Positions 1-6,464 of a DNA stretch of 10,098 bases are shown here, piece after piece. Position 1 is the first letter of the stretch. Each line of letters begins with the position of its first letter. Origin of the DNA: an uncultured Eubacteriales bacterium (lineage in GTDB: Bacteria > Bacillota > Clostridia > Christensenellales > QALW01); the NCBI GenBank assembly GCA_900552055.1, contig URYI01000070.1:1-10098 (forward strand), in the 5' to 3' direction. A program made the position numbers and the translations under genes. The notes beneath the pieces were generated by a model. That model worked only from the letters and a program-made list of their open reading frames with translations, was not told the DNA's origin and searched no databases.

Positions 1-105
1 GCAAGGCGCTTGAACGACGTGTACTGGACGTACGCGGAGCGAAAAGCAACACAGCAGGACACGAAAACAGCCCTGCCCTGACCGTATATGCCCTTGTCAA
101 TTTAG
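1..105 (-). repeat. R1, partial copy of dispersed ~265-bp inverted-terminus repeat
   Basis: Truncated by the window start. It aligns with the reverse complement of R2: GGCGCTTGAACG at 5-16 is the exact reverse complement of 812-823. The following GGAGCGAAAAGCAACACAGC stretch (37-56) corresponds to similar bases in R2 and R4. The visible end at about 86-105 (CCCTTGTCAATTTAG) matches the family terminal repeat TATCCCTTGTACACTAAC in degenerate form. There is no coding capacity. Orientation is opposite to R2. The element ends about 60 bp upstream of the membrane-protein start codon, so its terminus may overlap that gene's promoter. The family is defined here only by comparison of copies within the window. 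Confidence 0.65.
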
Positions 106-123
106 GGTAGGTACAGGTAGATT
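94..123 (+). promoter_or_regulatory. Possible promoter for the two-TM membrane protein gene
   Basis: A -35-like TTGTCA (94-99), an 18-base spacer and a -10-like TAGATT (118-123) lie ahead of the gene at 168. The -35 hexamer falls inside the terminal repeat of R1. A near-palindrome, GAGTTT-CA-AAACTC (129-142), follows and could be an operator or a leader hairpin. The -10 is a weak match, so this is tentative. Confidence 0.3.
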
Positions 124-167
124 ATTAAGAGTTTCAAAACTCCTTATTTTATTGGAGGCATAATATT

Positions 168-704
168 ATGAATACTGGCACTATAGTAATAATTGCCGCG
201 GCGCTTCTCGCTCTGGTAGTTGTAATTCTGCTGATAACCAAAGTGATAAAATCATTTTTGGCTTTAATCCTGCTGGTTGTTATAGCTGTCGGAGGATATC
301 TTGGCGTCAGGTATCTCAATGAAAAGACCAGTCTGAGCGACAACGTGCCTCAGATAGCCGCTGCTTTCCGGGAGATAGAATATAATCATCCCGAAATAAC
401 GGGGATACAGGATAATTATATTTACAAGGATTTAGGTATTTCCATATTTTATTTTGTTGACGGCGAGCGGGATGACGCTTTAATTCAAGAGGTGCTTGAC
501 CAGACGCGCGAAGCTTTGCTGAGCGAGGAAAATTTTGCGGCGCTGCTTGAGCAGTTTGACGGCAACGTGCCGGAAAGCATAGGCGTTGTGTTTAAATTCA
601 ATAAGCTGGATGTTGCCAGCTATACGGCGGAGCGTACTGCCAGCGAGGATACCTCCCAGCCTGACGGACTTTATACGGCATTTGATTATTCAGAGGATAA
701 TTAG
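168..704 (+). CDS. Small two-TM membrane protein of unknown function
   Basis: A 178-residue protein with a very hydrophobic N-terminus. There are two predicted transmembrane segments at about residues 5-23 and 29-48, separated by a short basic turn (TKVIK). They form a membrane hairpin that anchors a soluble, acidic C-terminal domain of about 130 residues. GGAGG at 154-158 sits 9 bases before the ATG and supports this start. I do not recognise the C-terminal domain and see no catalytic motif. The segment around residues 75-130 (YIYKDLGISIFYFVDGERDD, then a Leu/Glu-rich stretch) reads as a plausible alpha/beta fold. The gene stands alone, and repeat R2 begins 13 bases after its stop. The nearest downstream intrinsic terminator is at 1020-1046, so its transcript probably includes R2. 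That it is a real gene is supported by length, RBS and protein composition; the function is unknown. Confidence 0.8.
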   Translation: MNTGTIVIIAAALLALVVVILLITKVIKSFLALILLVVIAVGGYLGVRYLNEKTSLSDNVPQIAAAFREIEYNHPEITGIQDNYIYKDLGISIFYFVDGERDDALIQEVLDQTREALLSEENFAALLEQFDGNVPESIGVVFKFNKLDVASYTAERTASEDTSQPDGLYTAFDYSEDN

Positions 705-717
705 CTCTTTACATAGA

Positions 718-991
718 GTTAGTGCGCAAGGGATAATGGGTCTTTAATAGATGAATTTGCGTCTCTGCTGCATTGCTTTCGCTCCATCATGGCTGTTACA
801 TAGTTACATACCGTTCAAGCGCCTGCGGGGACGTAAATCAGCGCTTTTTTGGTAATGCGGCCCCAGCTTTTGGAATTTTACCCGCTATCCAAGCAGACGG
901 GCAAGGCGCGCGGAACTCTGCTCCGACTGAGGATAACACAGACAATGGGGAATTTTACAGGAAGTATGCGGGTTATTCCTTTTAGGTTAAC
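718..991 (+). repeat. R2, full copy of dispersed MITE-like repeat
   Basis: A 274-bp element bounded by imperfect terminal inverted repeats: GTTAGTGCGCAAGGGATAA at 718-736, and TTATTCCTTTTAGGTTAAC at 973-991, whose reverse complement resembles the left end. Its interior aligns along its length with the reverse complement of R3. Shared blocks include TTTGCGTCTCTGC/TTTGCCTCCCTGC near the left, an AAATCAGC block in the middle, and a GATAACACAGACAA/GACACAGAAAAC block followed by AATTTTACA/AATTTACA near the right. Short ORFs inside it are broken differently in each copy, so it is non-coding. It lies between the membrane-protein stop and the intrinsic terminator. No transposase and no clear target-site duplication are visible. 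Confidence 0.7.
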
Positions 992-1019
992 CTTATTAGT
1001 CCCCAAGGCATAGTAATAC

Positions 1020-1046
1020 GGCCCGCTTTGAGCGGGCCTTTTGTTT
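1020..1046 (+). terminator. Rho-independent terminator
   Basis: A perfect 8-bp GC-rich stem, GGCCCGCT (1020-1027) and AGCGGGCC (1031-1038), with a TTG loop, followed by TTTTGTTT (1039-1046). It ends plus-strand transcription coming from the membrane protein gene through R2 and insulates the HAD gene downstream. The stem and T-tract are seen directly. Confidence 0.9.
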
Positions 1047-1074
1047 GCCTGTCCAAGGCGTTTTATGATATAAT
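1045..1074 (+). promoter_or_regulatory. Promoter of the HAD phosphatase gene
   Basis: A consensus -10 TATAAT (1069-1074) is preceded by an extended -10 TG (TGATATAAT, 1066-1074). A weak -35, TTGCCT (1045-1050), lies 18 bases upstream and overlaps the T-tract of the preceding terminator. The start codon is at 1108, giving a leader of about 27 bases that contains AAAGGAG. The strong extended -10 makes this the clearest promoter in the left half of the window. Confidence 0.7.
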
Positions 1075-1107
1075 CAGTAAAAATAAAGCAAAATAAAGGA
1101 GAAGGCC

Positions 1108-1764
1108 ATGCCTCGCTTGGAAACAGTTATATTGGATTTGGACGGTACGCTGACAGATTCGGCTCCCGGCATCATTAATAGTATTAAATATGCGGTAAAA
1201 AAGCTGGGTTATAGGGAACTGACTATGCCCGAACTGCGCTCATGCGTAGGGCCGCCGCTGGCTGAGCATATAATGGAGATTTTGGATATTTCGGATGAGG
1301 AAAGCCTGGAGTTTTTAAAGGCATACCGTGAATATTTTGCGCAAAAAGGCATATATGAGAATGATGTGTACCCCGCAGTACCCGCCATGCTTTTGCAGCT
1401 GAAGGAAATGGGGATCAGGCTCATGCTTTGCACGGGCAAGCCTGAACCATATGCACGGGAGGTTTTACGGCATTTTGCGCTAATAGATTATTTTGAAGAT
1501 ATTTTAGGACCTACCTTTGACGGCAAATATAATGATAAGGCGGAGGGAATGGCTGAACTGCTGAGGCGCTCCGGTGCAAAAAGCTGTCTTATGGCGGGGG
1601 ACAGGAAGTATGACATTATAGCTGCAAAAGCTAATGGAGTTATGAGTGCAGGAGTGCTGTGGGGTTACGGAACAAGGGAAGAGCTGGCGGAATACGGAGC
1701 GGATTATATTGTTGCGTCGCCAAATGAGCTGGCTGAACTGATAAGAACTTTAAATTGCATTTAG
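1108..1764 (+). CDS. HAD-superfamily phosphatase (phosphoglycolate phosphatase-like)
   Basis: A 218-residue cytoplasmic hydrolase with the four HAD motifs in order. Motif I is DLDGT at residues 10-14, with nucleophile Asp10 and general acid Asp12. Motif II is CTGK (108-111), with Thr109. Motif III is Lys144 in YNDK. Motif IV is GDRKYD (164-169), with Asp165 and Asp169 as Mg ligands. The segment between motifs I and II (about 17-85) is an alpha-helical C1 cap. The C-terminal GYGTREELAEYGADYIV region is typical of the Gph/HAD_2 group. Such enzymes dephosphorylate small phosphoesters through a phospho-aspartate intermediate. Phosphoglycolate, a nucleoside monophosphate or a sugar phosphate are all possible here, because the cap does not settle the substrate. 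AAAGGAG at 1095-1101 lies 6 bases before the ATG. The gene is monocistronic, flanked by a terminator upstream and the C1 element 19 bases after the stop. Confidence 0.92.
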   Translation: MPRLETVILDLDGTLTDSAPGIINSIKYAVKKLGYRELTMPELRSCVGPPLAEHIMEILDISDEESLEFLKAYREYFAQKGIYENDVYPAVPAMLLQLKEMGIRLMLCTGKPEPYAREVLRHFALIDYFEDILGPTFDGKYNDKAEGMAELLRRSGAKSCLMAGDRKYDIIAAKANGVMSAGVLWGYGTREELAEYGADYIVASPNELAELIRTLNCI

Positions 1765-1783
1765 TTTTTGGGAAAGATTTGGC

Positions 1784-1932
1784 TCTAATCGGAGGCCGGG
1801 GAATGCCAGGGGGCGGCGCGGAGGCGGCCAAAGGCCGCCTGAGGGTTTGCGCTGAAGGCGCAAACCCTTGATTTTGGCGCAATGCGCCAAAATCCCGCGC
1901 CGCCCCTCTGGTATTCCCCGGTCCCGATTAGA
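1784..1932. repeat. C1, four-way-junction (cloverleaf-shaped) inverted-repeat element
   Basis: A 149-bp structure that can fold as one long outer stem enclosing three hairpins. The outer stem has TCTAATCGG (1784-1792) with CCGATTAGA (1924-1932), a small internal loop, then 1795-1821 pairing with 1895-1922 with one wobble and one extra base. Hairpin 1 is AGGCGGCC-aaa-GGCCGCCT (1822-1840). Hairpin 2 is GGGTTTGCGC with GCGCAAACCC (1843-1867, 5-base loop). Hairpin 3 is GATTTTGGCGC-aat-GCGCCAAAATC (1870-1894). Junction linkers are 0, 2, 2 and 0 bases, so the structure closes almost perfectly. No T-tract follows on either strand, so it is not a standard terminator. It could be a mobile element, a structured RNA 3' end or a DNA cruciform. 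Confidence 0.85.
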
Positions 1933-1938
1933 ACGGTC

Positions 1939-2071
1939 CAGAGCGCAATAACAGTCCAGGGAGGGACGGCGTTTGGCAGGCAAAGCCTGCACAGGGCCGA
2001 GCTTGCGCTCGGCCCTGCGGCCGTTTTACGGCCGCAAACGCCGTCCCACCCTGGACTGTTATTGCGCTCTG
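1939..2071. repeat. C2, second four-way-junction inverted-repeat element
   Basis: A 133-bp structure starting 6 bases after C1. The outer stem, 1939-1974 with 2036-2071, pairs over 36 positions with a single A-A mismatch (1962/2048). Inside are hairpin 1 GCAGGC-aaa-GCCTGC (1976-1990), hairpin 2 GGGCCGAGC-ttgc-GCTCGGCCC (1994-2015) and hairpin 3 GCGGCCGT-ttt-ACGGCCGC (2017-2035). Linkers are 1, 3, 1 and 0 bases. The plan is the same as C1 (triloop, larger loop, triloop), but the stems have different sequences. It ends 19 bases beyond the stop codon of the minus-strand lipoprotein gene. The pairings are seen directly; the function is unknown. Confidence 0.87.
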
Positions 2072-2090
2072 AGTTATTTATCCTGCAAAT

Positions 2091-4058
2091 TTAAGCCATA
2101 TTATATTCATATGAAAGCCTTCCAAGCGGCAGTACAGAGCCGGTTACATAGTAATCCATAATATCGTCCCTTTCTGCAACCGAATCTGCCATTTTAAAAT
2201 AAAAGCTATCCTGCTGGTTCATGCCGATAAGCTCACGGGGCACGGAAATAAACATGAAATTCTCGTTTATTTTCATCTCAGCTTGGCCTACCACCTCGCC
2301 GGTAAAATCAGCGTTCAACTTAACTATGTCAGTTGCTGTATCCGAGCCTGAGCGGTTCAGAACATATTCATATCCGTTCCAGCCCTTGGCTGACGGCTCG
2401 CCCGTTCCAATAAAGAGGTTCATCCAGTTATCCGCTTCATTTCGGGCAGAGATAGCTTCTTCAGTTCTTATCATAAAGTATATATTGCTGTCGTCATGGG
2501 CAATGCGCACTTCCTGAATATTGTTATCCGGATATGAGGTGCGGTAGGTGATGCTGTTGTCTACGCTGGCTCCTACCCGGCGTATGGCCTTTTTGCCCAT
2601 TTGCCTGTATACTGCGCTTACGTCATACCATTGCTCGTAAGAGCCGCTGATATCTATAGTCTGCGCTTCATATGCCTGCGCTTCCCCTGTAAATTTGTAG
2701 TCGCGCATGTTTTCAATCATCTGCAAATAATAATTATCCCCATATGTACCGTTAGCCATTTCTATGGAGAGAGAGTATTCCAGGGTGGCGGTATCGCATA
2801 GCATATATTCTCCCATATAGGATTGTTTTATAGCCGTCCAGAAATTCCATGCCACAAGGAATACCGTGTCGGGGCTTTCCTCTATAATCTGATCCCAGCA
2901 GGCCTGGAAATAGGTGCCCTCCATAACTCCGTTTTCAGCTTCCTTTCCCAGTACAGGATCGTATGCGCGGCTCCAGTTGTTTGCGCCGCGGGTAATGCTG
3001 AAGGAAAAGGGGATTTCAGGATGGCTGGCAACGGCGGCGTTCATAAATGTGCCCAAAGAGGTGTCCCTTACGGGCAGGGGCTGCGTCCATTCAATCCAGC
3101 AGTAGCCGGTGTCCTTATTGGGATCGTATTGGGGCCATCCCTCCCGCAGATAATCATCCGGCCAGCGGGGTTCAACGAAATAGAAGAAATCCAGTATTTC
3201 CTGGCTTAGGGGTTCAAAATCAGAAGATGAGAAATCGGTTACTCCCCGGCCCGAAGCCTCCGCTATGTCCTTTTCGGTGTCGGTATAGGCAATTATAACA
3301 GGTTTACCGTCTTTCATATACCAAGAATCTTTGTATTCAGTCAGCGAATAAATATCCTTGTAAGCCTCCCGAACGGTTTTATTATTGAGAGAATGAATGT
3401 AAAGCACTACCTGCGGCGCGTCCCATCCATCCTGACGCAGTTCGGTGATATATTCCATTGTGGACTTCAGCGCATCGTTGTACATCCAGCCGTTAGTGCA
3501 GTCCATGACTATGTAGTCTATGCCGGCGGCAGTGAACTGGTTAACGTGGTTTTTTATAACATACAGATCGGTTGATTTGTAATAGCCGTAAAGAGGCTCG
3601 CCCCACCAGTGCTCAGTGTTGTTTGGGCTTATGGGGGTGTCCTCATGGAAAATTATATCCGCGCCGTATTCAGCCATTATCTTGCTGACATCATATATGC
3701 CTGAAATATTGCCTGCATGGAAGCCGTTGGCCTGAGTATAAAAAATTCCTACCGATTTGTCTTCAAGCTGTGAGCCTGCGGAGCGCAGCACCCGTCCTAA
3801 ATCATCCACGCTTACTATGGATGAAACATCATAGCCCTTATCGCTGTTTTTATCCAGCGCTTCATACCAAGTATACGGGTCATCCTGGGTGGGCAGTGTG
3901 GCCGCTGCGCTGTTGCCTGCTTCACCTGAATCGGCAGTTTGAGTGGGAGACAGTCCGGTCTGAGAGGGAGAAGCCTGCGTGCCTGTTTGTTCAGAACAGG
4001 CCGAAGCGCCCAGCACCAGAAACAGAGCCATTGCCAATGCTAAAAGTTTTTTCTTCAT
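2091..4058 (-). CDS. Surface lipoprotein: glycoside-hydrolase-like domain plus CBM9-like domain (paralog A)
   Basis: A 655-residue lipoprotein. The signal peptide (MKKKLLALAMALFLVLGASA) ends in a lipobox with Cys21, followed by a Ser/Thr-rich linker to about residue 58. Residues 100-455 resemble the GH99/GH71-like TIM-barrel group: EPLYGYYKSTD (154-164), AGIDYIVMD (178-186), GKPVIIAYTD (251-260), FVEPRWP (294-300), WIEWTQPLP (321-329) and VAWNFW (402-407). Residues about 465-650 resemble a CBM9-like sugar-binding domain (ISGSYEQWYDV; MNLFIG; GYEYVLNR). A role in extracellular glycan hydrolysis or binding is inferred; the substrate is unknown. An in-frame extension to 4196 runs into repeat R3 and is rejected, because ATG 4056-4058 follows AAAGGAG and opens the signal peptide. 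Gene 4403-6388 is a close paralog: the 36 residues from GYEYVLNR onward are identical, whereas the N-terminal 60 differ. Confidence 0.72.
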   Translation of the reverse strand: MKKKLLALAMALFLVLGASACSEQTGTQASPSQTGLSPTQTADSGEAGNSAAATLPTQDDPYTWYEALDKNSDKGYDVSSIVSVDDLGRVLRSAGSQLEDKSVGIFYTQANGFHAGNISGIYDVSKIMAEYGADIIFHEDTPISPNNTEHWWGEPLYGYYKSTDLYVIKNHVNQFTAAGIDYIVMDCTNGWMYNDALKSTMEYITELRQDGWDAPQVVLYIHSLNNKTVREAYKDIYSLTEYKDSWYMKDGKPVIIAYTDTEKDIAEASGRGVTDFSSSDFEPLSQEILDFFYFVEPRWPDDYLREGWPQYDPNKDTGYCWIEWTQPLPVRDTSLGTFMNAAVASHPEIPFSFSITRGANNWSRAYDPVLGKEAENGVMEGTYFQACWDQIIEESPDTVFLVAWNFWTAIKQSYMGEYMLCDTATLEYSLSIEMANGTYGDNYYLQMIENMRDYKFTGEAQAYEAQTIDISGSYEQWYDVSAVYRQMGKKAIRRVGASVDNSITYRTSYPDNNIQEVRIAHDDSNIYFMIRTEEAISARNEADNWMNLFIGTGEPSAKGWNGYEYVLNRSGSDTATDIVKLNADFTGEVVGQAEMKINENFMFISVPRELIGMNQQDSFYFKMADSVAERDDIMDYYVTGSVLPLGRLSYEYNMA

Positions 4059-4074
4059 GAGTTGCTCCTTTCTT

Positions 4075-4080
4075 ATTATA
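4075..4080 (-). promoter_or_regulatory. Possible -10 box of paralog A beside the R3 terminus
   Basis: On the minus strand a perfect TATAAT lies 16 bases upstream of the start codon, with its 5' neighbour being the terminal repeat of R3 (from 4083). Any -35 would therefore lie within R3, and no good TTGACA-like hexamer appears at 16-18 bases. The leader would be very short, barely containing AAAGGAG. It may be real, chance, or a remnant of the promoter interrupted by the repeat. Confidence 0.35.
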
Positions 4081-4082
4081 GC

Positions 4083-4347
4083 GTCAGCGTACAAGGGATA
4101 CCGCGCATTCCTTTTGTAAATTTGCCTGTTTTCTGTGTCGTTCCCAGTGGGTGCAGAGCTTCTTGAGCTTTCTTTGCCGGCCTTGAAAGCAGTCAAATTT
4201 TAAGGACTGAGACCGCAGAGCCAAAATGTGCTGATTTGCCGCCCTGTCGGGCATTGGGGCATATGTACCGGGCTGCGCATGAAGCATAAGCAACACGGCA
4301 GGGAGGCAAATCCGGCCGTTTTTTACCGTCTTATCCCCGTAACTAAC
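4083..4347 (-). repeat. R3, full copy of dispersed MITE-like repeat between the two paralogs
   Basis: A 265-bp element bounded by GTCAGCGTACAAGGGATA (4083-4100) and TTATCCCCGTAACTAAC (4331-4347), which are imperfect inverted repeats of each other and match the R2 left end. Its interior is collinear with reverse-complemented R2 and with R4 in the same orientation (GCCTTGAAAGCAGTCAAAT at 4180 versus GCCTTGAAAATGAAGAAAT at 6725). It begins 24 bases upstream of the paralog A start codon and ends just before the paralog B terminator hairpin, so it fills the whole gap between the duplicated genes. There is no consistent coding frame. Confidence 0.72.
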
Positions 4348-4360
4348 ACTAATTTTATAT

Positions 4361-4392
4361 AAATATATCCGCCCGGCTGGGCGGATATATTT
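4361..4392 (-). terminator. Hairpin terminator of paralog B
   Basis: A perfect 14-bp inverted repeat, AAATATATCCGCCC (4361-4374) and GGGCGGATATATTT (4379-4392), with a 4-base loop, 10 bases past the stop codon of the gene at 4403-6388. On the minus strand the stem continues into an A/T-rich tail (ATATAAAATT) rather than a pure T-run. It is a plausible intrinsic terminator, possibly active in both directions. Confidence 0.75.
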
Positions 4393-4402
4393 ACTGCTTA
4401 AA

Positions 4403-6388
4403 TTATTCGGCCATTTTGTATTCATAGGACATGCGGCCCATGGGCATGACAGAACCTGAAACGTAGTATTCCATGATATCGTCCGGAACTGCTACCGAGT
4501 CGGCAGCTTTGAAGTAGAACTGAGTTTCATTTTCCATGCCTATGAGGTTCCTGGGCACCGAGATAAACATCCGGTTCCCGTCTATCTTCATTTCAGCCTG
4601 GCCCACCACTTCGCCGGTAAAATCAGCGTTGAGCTTGACTATGTCGGTCGCCGTATCCGAGCCTGAGCGGTTGAGCACATATTCATAGCCTTCCCAGCCC
4701 TCCAGGGCAGGCTCCCCTGCGCCTATAAAGAGGTTCATCCAGCTGGGGTTGCCCTCTTCGCGCGCGGATATATCCTCCTCTGTGCGCAGCATGAAATAGA
4801 TGTTGTTATCGTCATGCGCTACGCGTATCTCCTGGATGTTGTTTTCGGGCAGAGTGGTGCGGTAGGTGATGCTGCCGTCCACGCTGGAGGATATTCTGCG
4901 GTACGCGTCCTGGCCGATCTGGCGGTAAACCCCTTCGGTTATATACCATTGAGCATATGAGCCGTTGATGTCAATGGTCTGGGGCTCGCGCGCGGGGGCC
5001 TCGCCCGTAAATTTGTAATTGCGGATATTTTCAGCGCTCTGCATGTAATAGTTGTCCTCATAAGCGCCTCTGGCCAGCTCTATGGAGAGGGAATATTCCA
5101 GAGTAACGGTATCAACATACATGTATTCGCCGTTCTGATAGGGCAATTTAAGTACGGTCCACATGTTCCAGCTTACCAGCATGATGGTGTCCGGCATGGT
5201 TTCCAGCACCTGGTCCCAGCAGGCCTGGAAGTATGTGCCTTCCATTACGCCGTTTTTGGAGTCCATTCCCAGCACGGGGTTATATGCGCGGCTCCAGTTC
5301 TGTGCGCCGTGGGTGATGCTGAAGGAGAAGGGGATGGCCGGATGGCTGGCAACGGCAACGTTCATATATGAGCCCAGCGAGGTTTCTCTTACAGGCAGGG
5401 GCTGGGTCCATTCGATATTGGTGTAGCCGGTCTTTTTGTCCGGGTCATATATGGGCGTGCCAATCAGGCTCGGCAGAGTGTCGTTGGGCCAGCGGGGCTC
5501 AACAAAATAGAAGTAGTCCAGTATCTCCTGGCTTAAAGGATCGTAATCAGAGGAGGAGAAGTCGGTTACTCCCCTGGTGGCCGCTTCGGCCTTGTCCTTT
5601 TCGGTGTCGGTATAGGCAATAATTACGGGTTTTCCGTCTACTTTGTACCAGGCTTCCTCGTAATCGGGATTGCTGTACATGTTGCTGTAAAGCTCGCGCA
5701 CCGTCTTATTATTAAGAGAGTGTGCGTAATATACCACCTGGGGTGCATCCCAGCCCTGCCCGCGCAGCTCCACTATGTATTTAAGAAGATTACCCACAGC
5801 GGCAGGGTAGGTCCAGCCGTTGGTGACGTCCAGAACTATATAGTCTATCCCTGCGGCAGTGAAGAGTTCCACATGCTTTTTGGCTATATATGAATCAGCT
5901 GATTTATAATAGCCGTAGAGGGGCTCTGCCGCATAATGGTATGCGCCGGCAGGACTTATGGCATTGTCAGAAAAAAACAGCACTTCTTCAGCCTGGGAGC
6001 CGTATTCCGCCAGGATTTTTGATATATCGTAAATTCCGCTTGTATCATGGAAACCCAGGGCGGCGTTATAAAATATACCCACAGTTTTGCTGTCATCCCT
6101 GGCTTCGGCTGTATTTATGACCCTGCCCAGAGCGTCCACGCCGGTTATATTTAAAACGTCGTAGCCTTTAACGGCGCCCCGGTCATATTCCTCCAGCCAT
6201 TCAAAGGGATTTTCCTGGTCTATGACGGTTGGTTCGGGAGTAGGCTCAGGCGTCGGCGTAGCGGCAGCGCCGGTTTCGGGCGCAAGGCCGGTGCTGGACG
6301 GAGAGCTCTCAGTGCCGTCAGGCGAGCACGCGGCCGCAGAAAGGGGCATGCACAGCGCCAAAAGACAAATTAGCAGTTTTTTCATCAT
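4403..6388 (-). CDS. Surface lipoprotein: glycoside-hydrolase-like domain plus CBM9-like domain (paralog B)
   Basis: A 661-residue lipoprotein. The signal peptide ends in LSAAAC with Cys21, followed by a Ser/Thr linker containing a Pro-Thr-Glu tract (TPTPEPTPEPT, 44-54) typical of wall-spanning surface proteins. The barrel-like region at about 100-458 holds AEPLYGYYKSAD (154-165), AGIDYIVLD (179-187), GKPVIIAYTD (252-261), FVEPRWP (295-301), NIEWTQPLP (324-332) and VSWNMW (405-410). The CBM9-like region spans about 470-655. It matches paralog A nearly collinearly after the linker, so the pair is a tandem duplication. Related GH99-like proteins from memory carry N-E-W at the last barrel motif, whereas here it is N-M-W (N-F-W in A), so activity may be altered or lost. 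AAGGAG lies upstream of ATG 6386-6388; a second ATG follows directly and cannot be excluded. Its own promoter, leader and terminator make it an independent unit. Confidence 0.74.
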   Translation of the reverse strand: MMKKLLICLLALCMPLSAAACSPDGTESSPSSTGLAPETGAAATPTPEPTPEPTVIDQENPFEWLEEYDRGAVKGYDVLNITGVDALGRVINTAEARDDSKTVGIFYNAALGFHDTSGIYDISKILAEYGSQAEEVLFFSDNAISPAGAYHYAAEPLYGYYKSADSYIAKKHVELFTAAGIDYIVLDVTNGWTYPAAVGNLLKYIVELRGQGWDAPQVVYYAHSLNNKTVRELYSNMYSNPDYEEAWYKVDGKPVIIAYTDTEKDKAEAATRGVTDFSSSDYDPLSQEILDYFYFVEPRWPNDTLPSLIGTPIYDPDKKTGYTNIEWTQPLPVRETSLGSYMNVAVASHPAIPFSFSITHGAQNWSRAYNPVLGMDSKNGVMEGTYFQACWDQVLETMPDTIMLVSWNMWTVLKLPYQNGEYMYVDTVTLEYSLSIELARGAYEDNYYMQSAENIRNYKFTGEAPAREPQTIDINGSYAQWYITEGVYRQIGQDAYRRISSSVDGSITYRTTLPENNIQEIRVAHDDNNIYFMLRTEEDISAREEGNPSWMNLFIGAGEPALEGWEGYEYVLNRSGSDTATDIVKLNADFTGEVVGQAEMKIDGNRMFISVPRNLIGMENETQFYFKAADSVAVPDDIMEYYVSGSVMPMGRMSYEYKMAE

Positions 6389-6400
6389 GTGTTAGGTCTC

Positions 6401-6445
6401 CTTGTTTAAAGTATTATTATTTATCTACAAACAGCGTTAAACAAG
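6401..6445 (-). promoter_or_regulatory. Leader hairpin overlapping the Shine-Dalgarno site of paralog B
   Basis: In the mRNA direction, CTTGTTTAA (from 6445) and TTAAACAAG (to 6401) form a perfect 9-bp inverted repeat with a 27-base A/T-rich loop. The 3' arm supplies the first AAG of the AAGGAG ribosome binding site, so pairing would partly hide it. This would fit translational control by an RNA partner, protein or temperature. The pairing is seen; regulation is inferred. Confidence 0.45.
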
Positions 6446-6464
6446 CGCCTGTCTATGAGCCGGC

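Noticed and set aside
773..985. A 70-residue plus-strand reading frame whose end resembles a translated part of R3
   Set aside because: The resemblance comes from shared repeat DNA. The copies are open in different lengths and frames, so it is not a protein family.
1784..2071. tRNA-like genes, because of the cloverleaf shape
   Set aside because: The outer stems are far too long (about 36 bp), and there are no T-loop, D-loop, anticodon or CCA-like features.
1784..2071. Ordinary bidirectional terminators for the convergent genes
   Set aside because: No T-tract follows a stem on either strand, and the four-way folding is far more elaborate than a terminator needs. A role in termination is not excluded.
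4059..4196. N-terminal 46-residue extension of paralog A
   Set aside because: It lies largely within repeat R3 and lacks a ribosome binding site. The downstream ATG has AAAGGAG and begins a proper lipoprotein signal peptide.
4084..4425. A 113-residue minus-strand reading frame
   Set aside because: It spans repeat R3, the terminator hairpin and the end of paralog B. No RBS is seen and the frame is not kept in other repeat copies.
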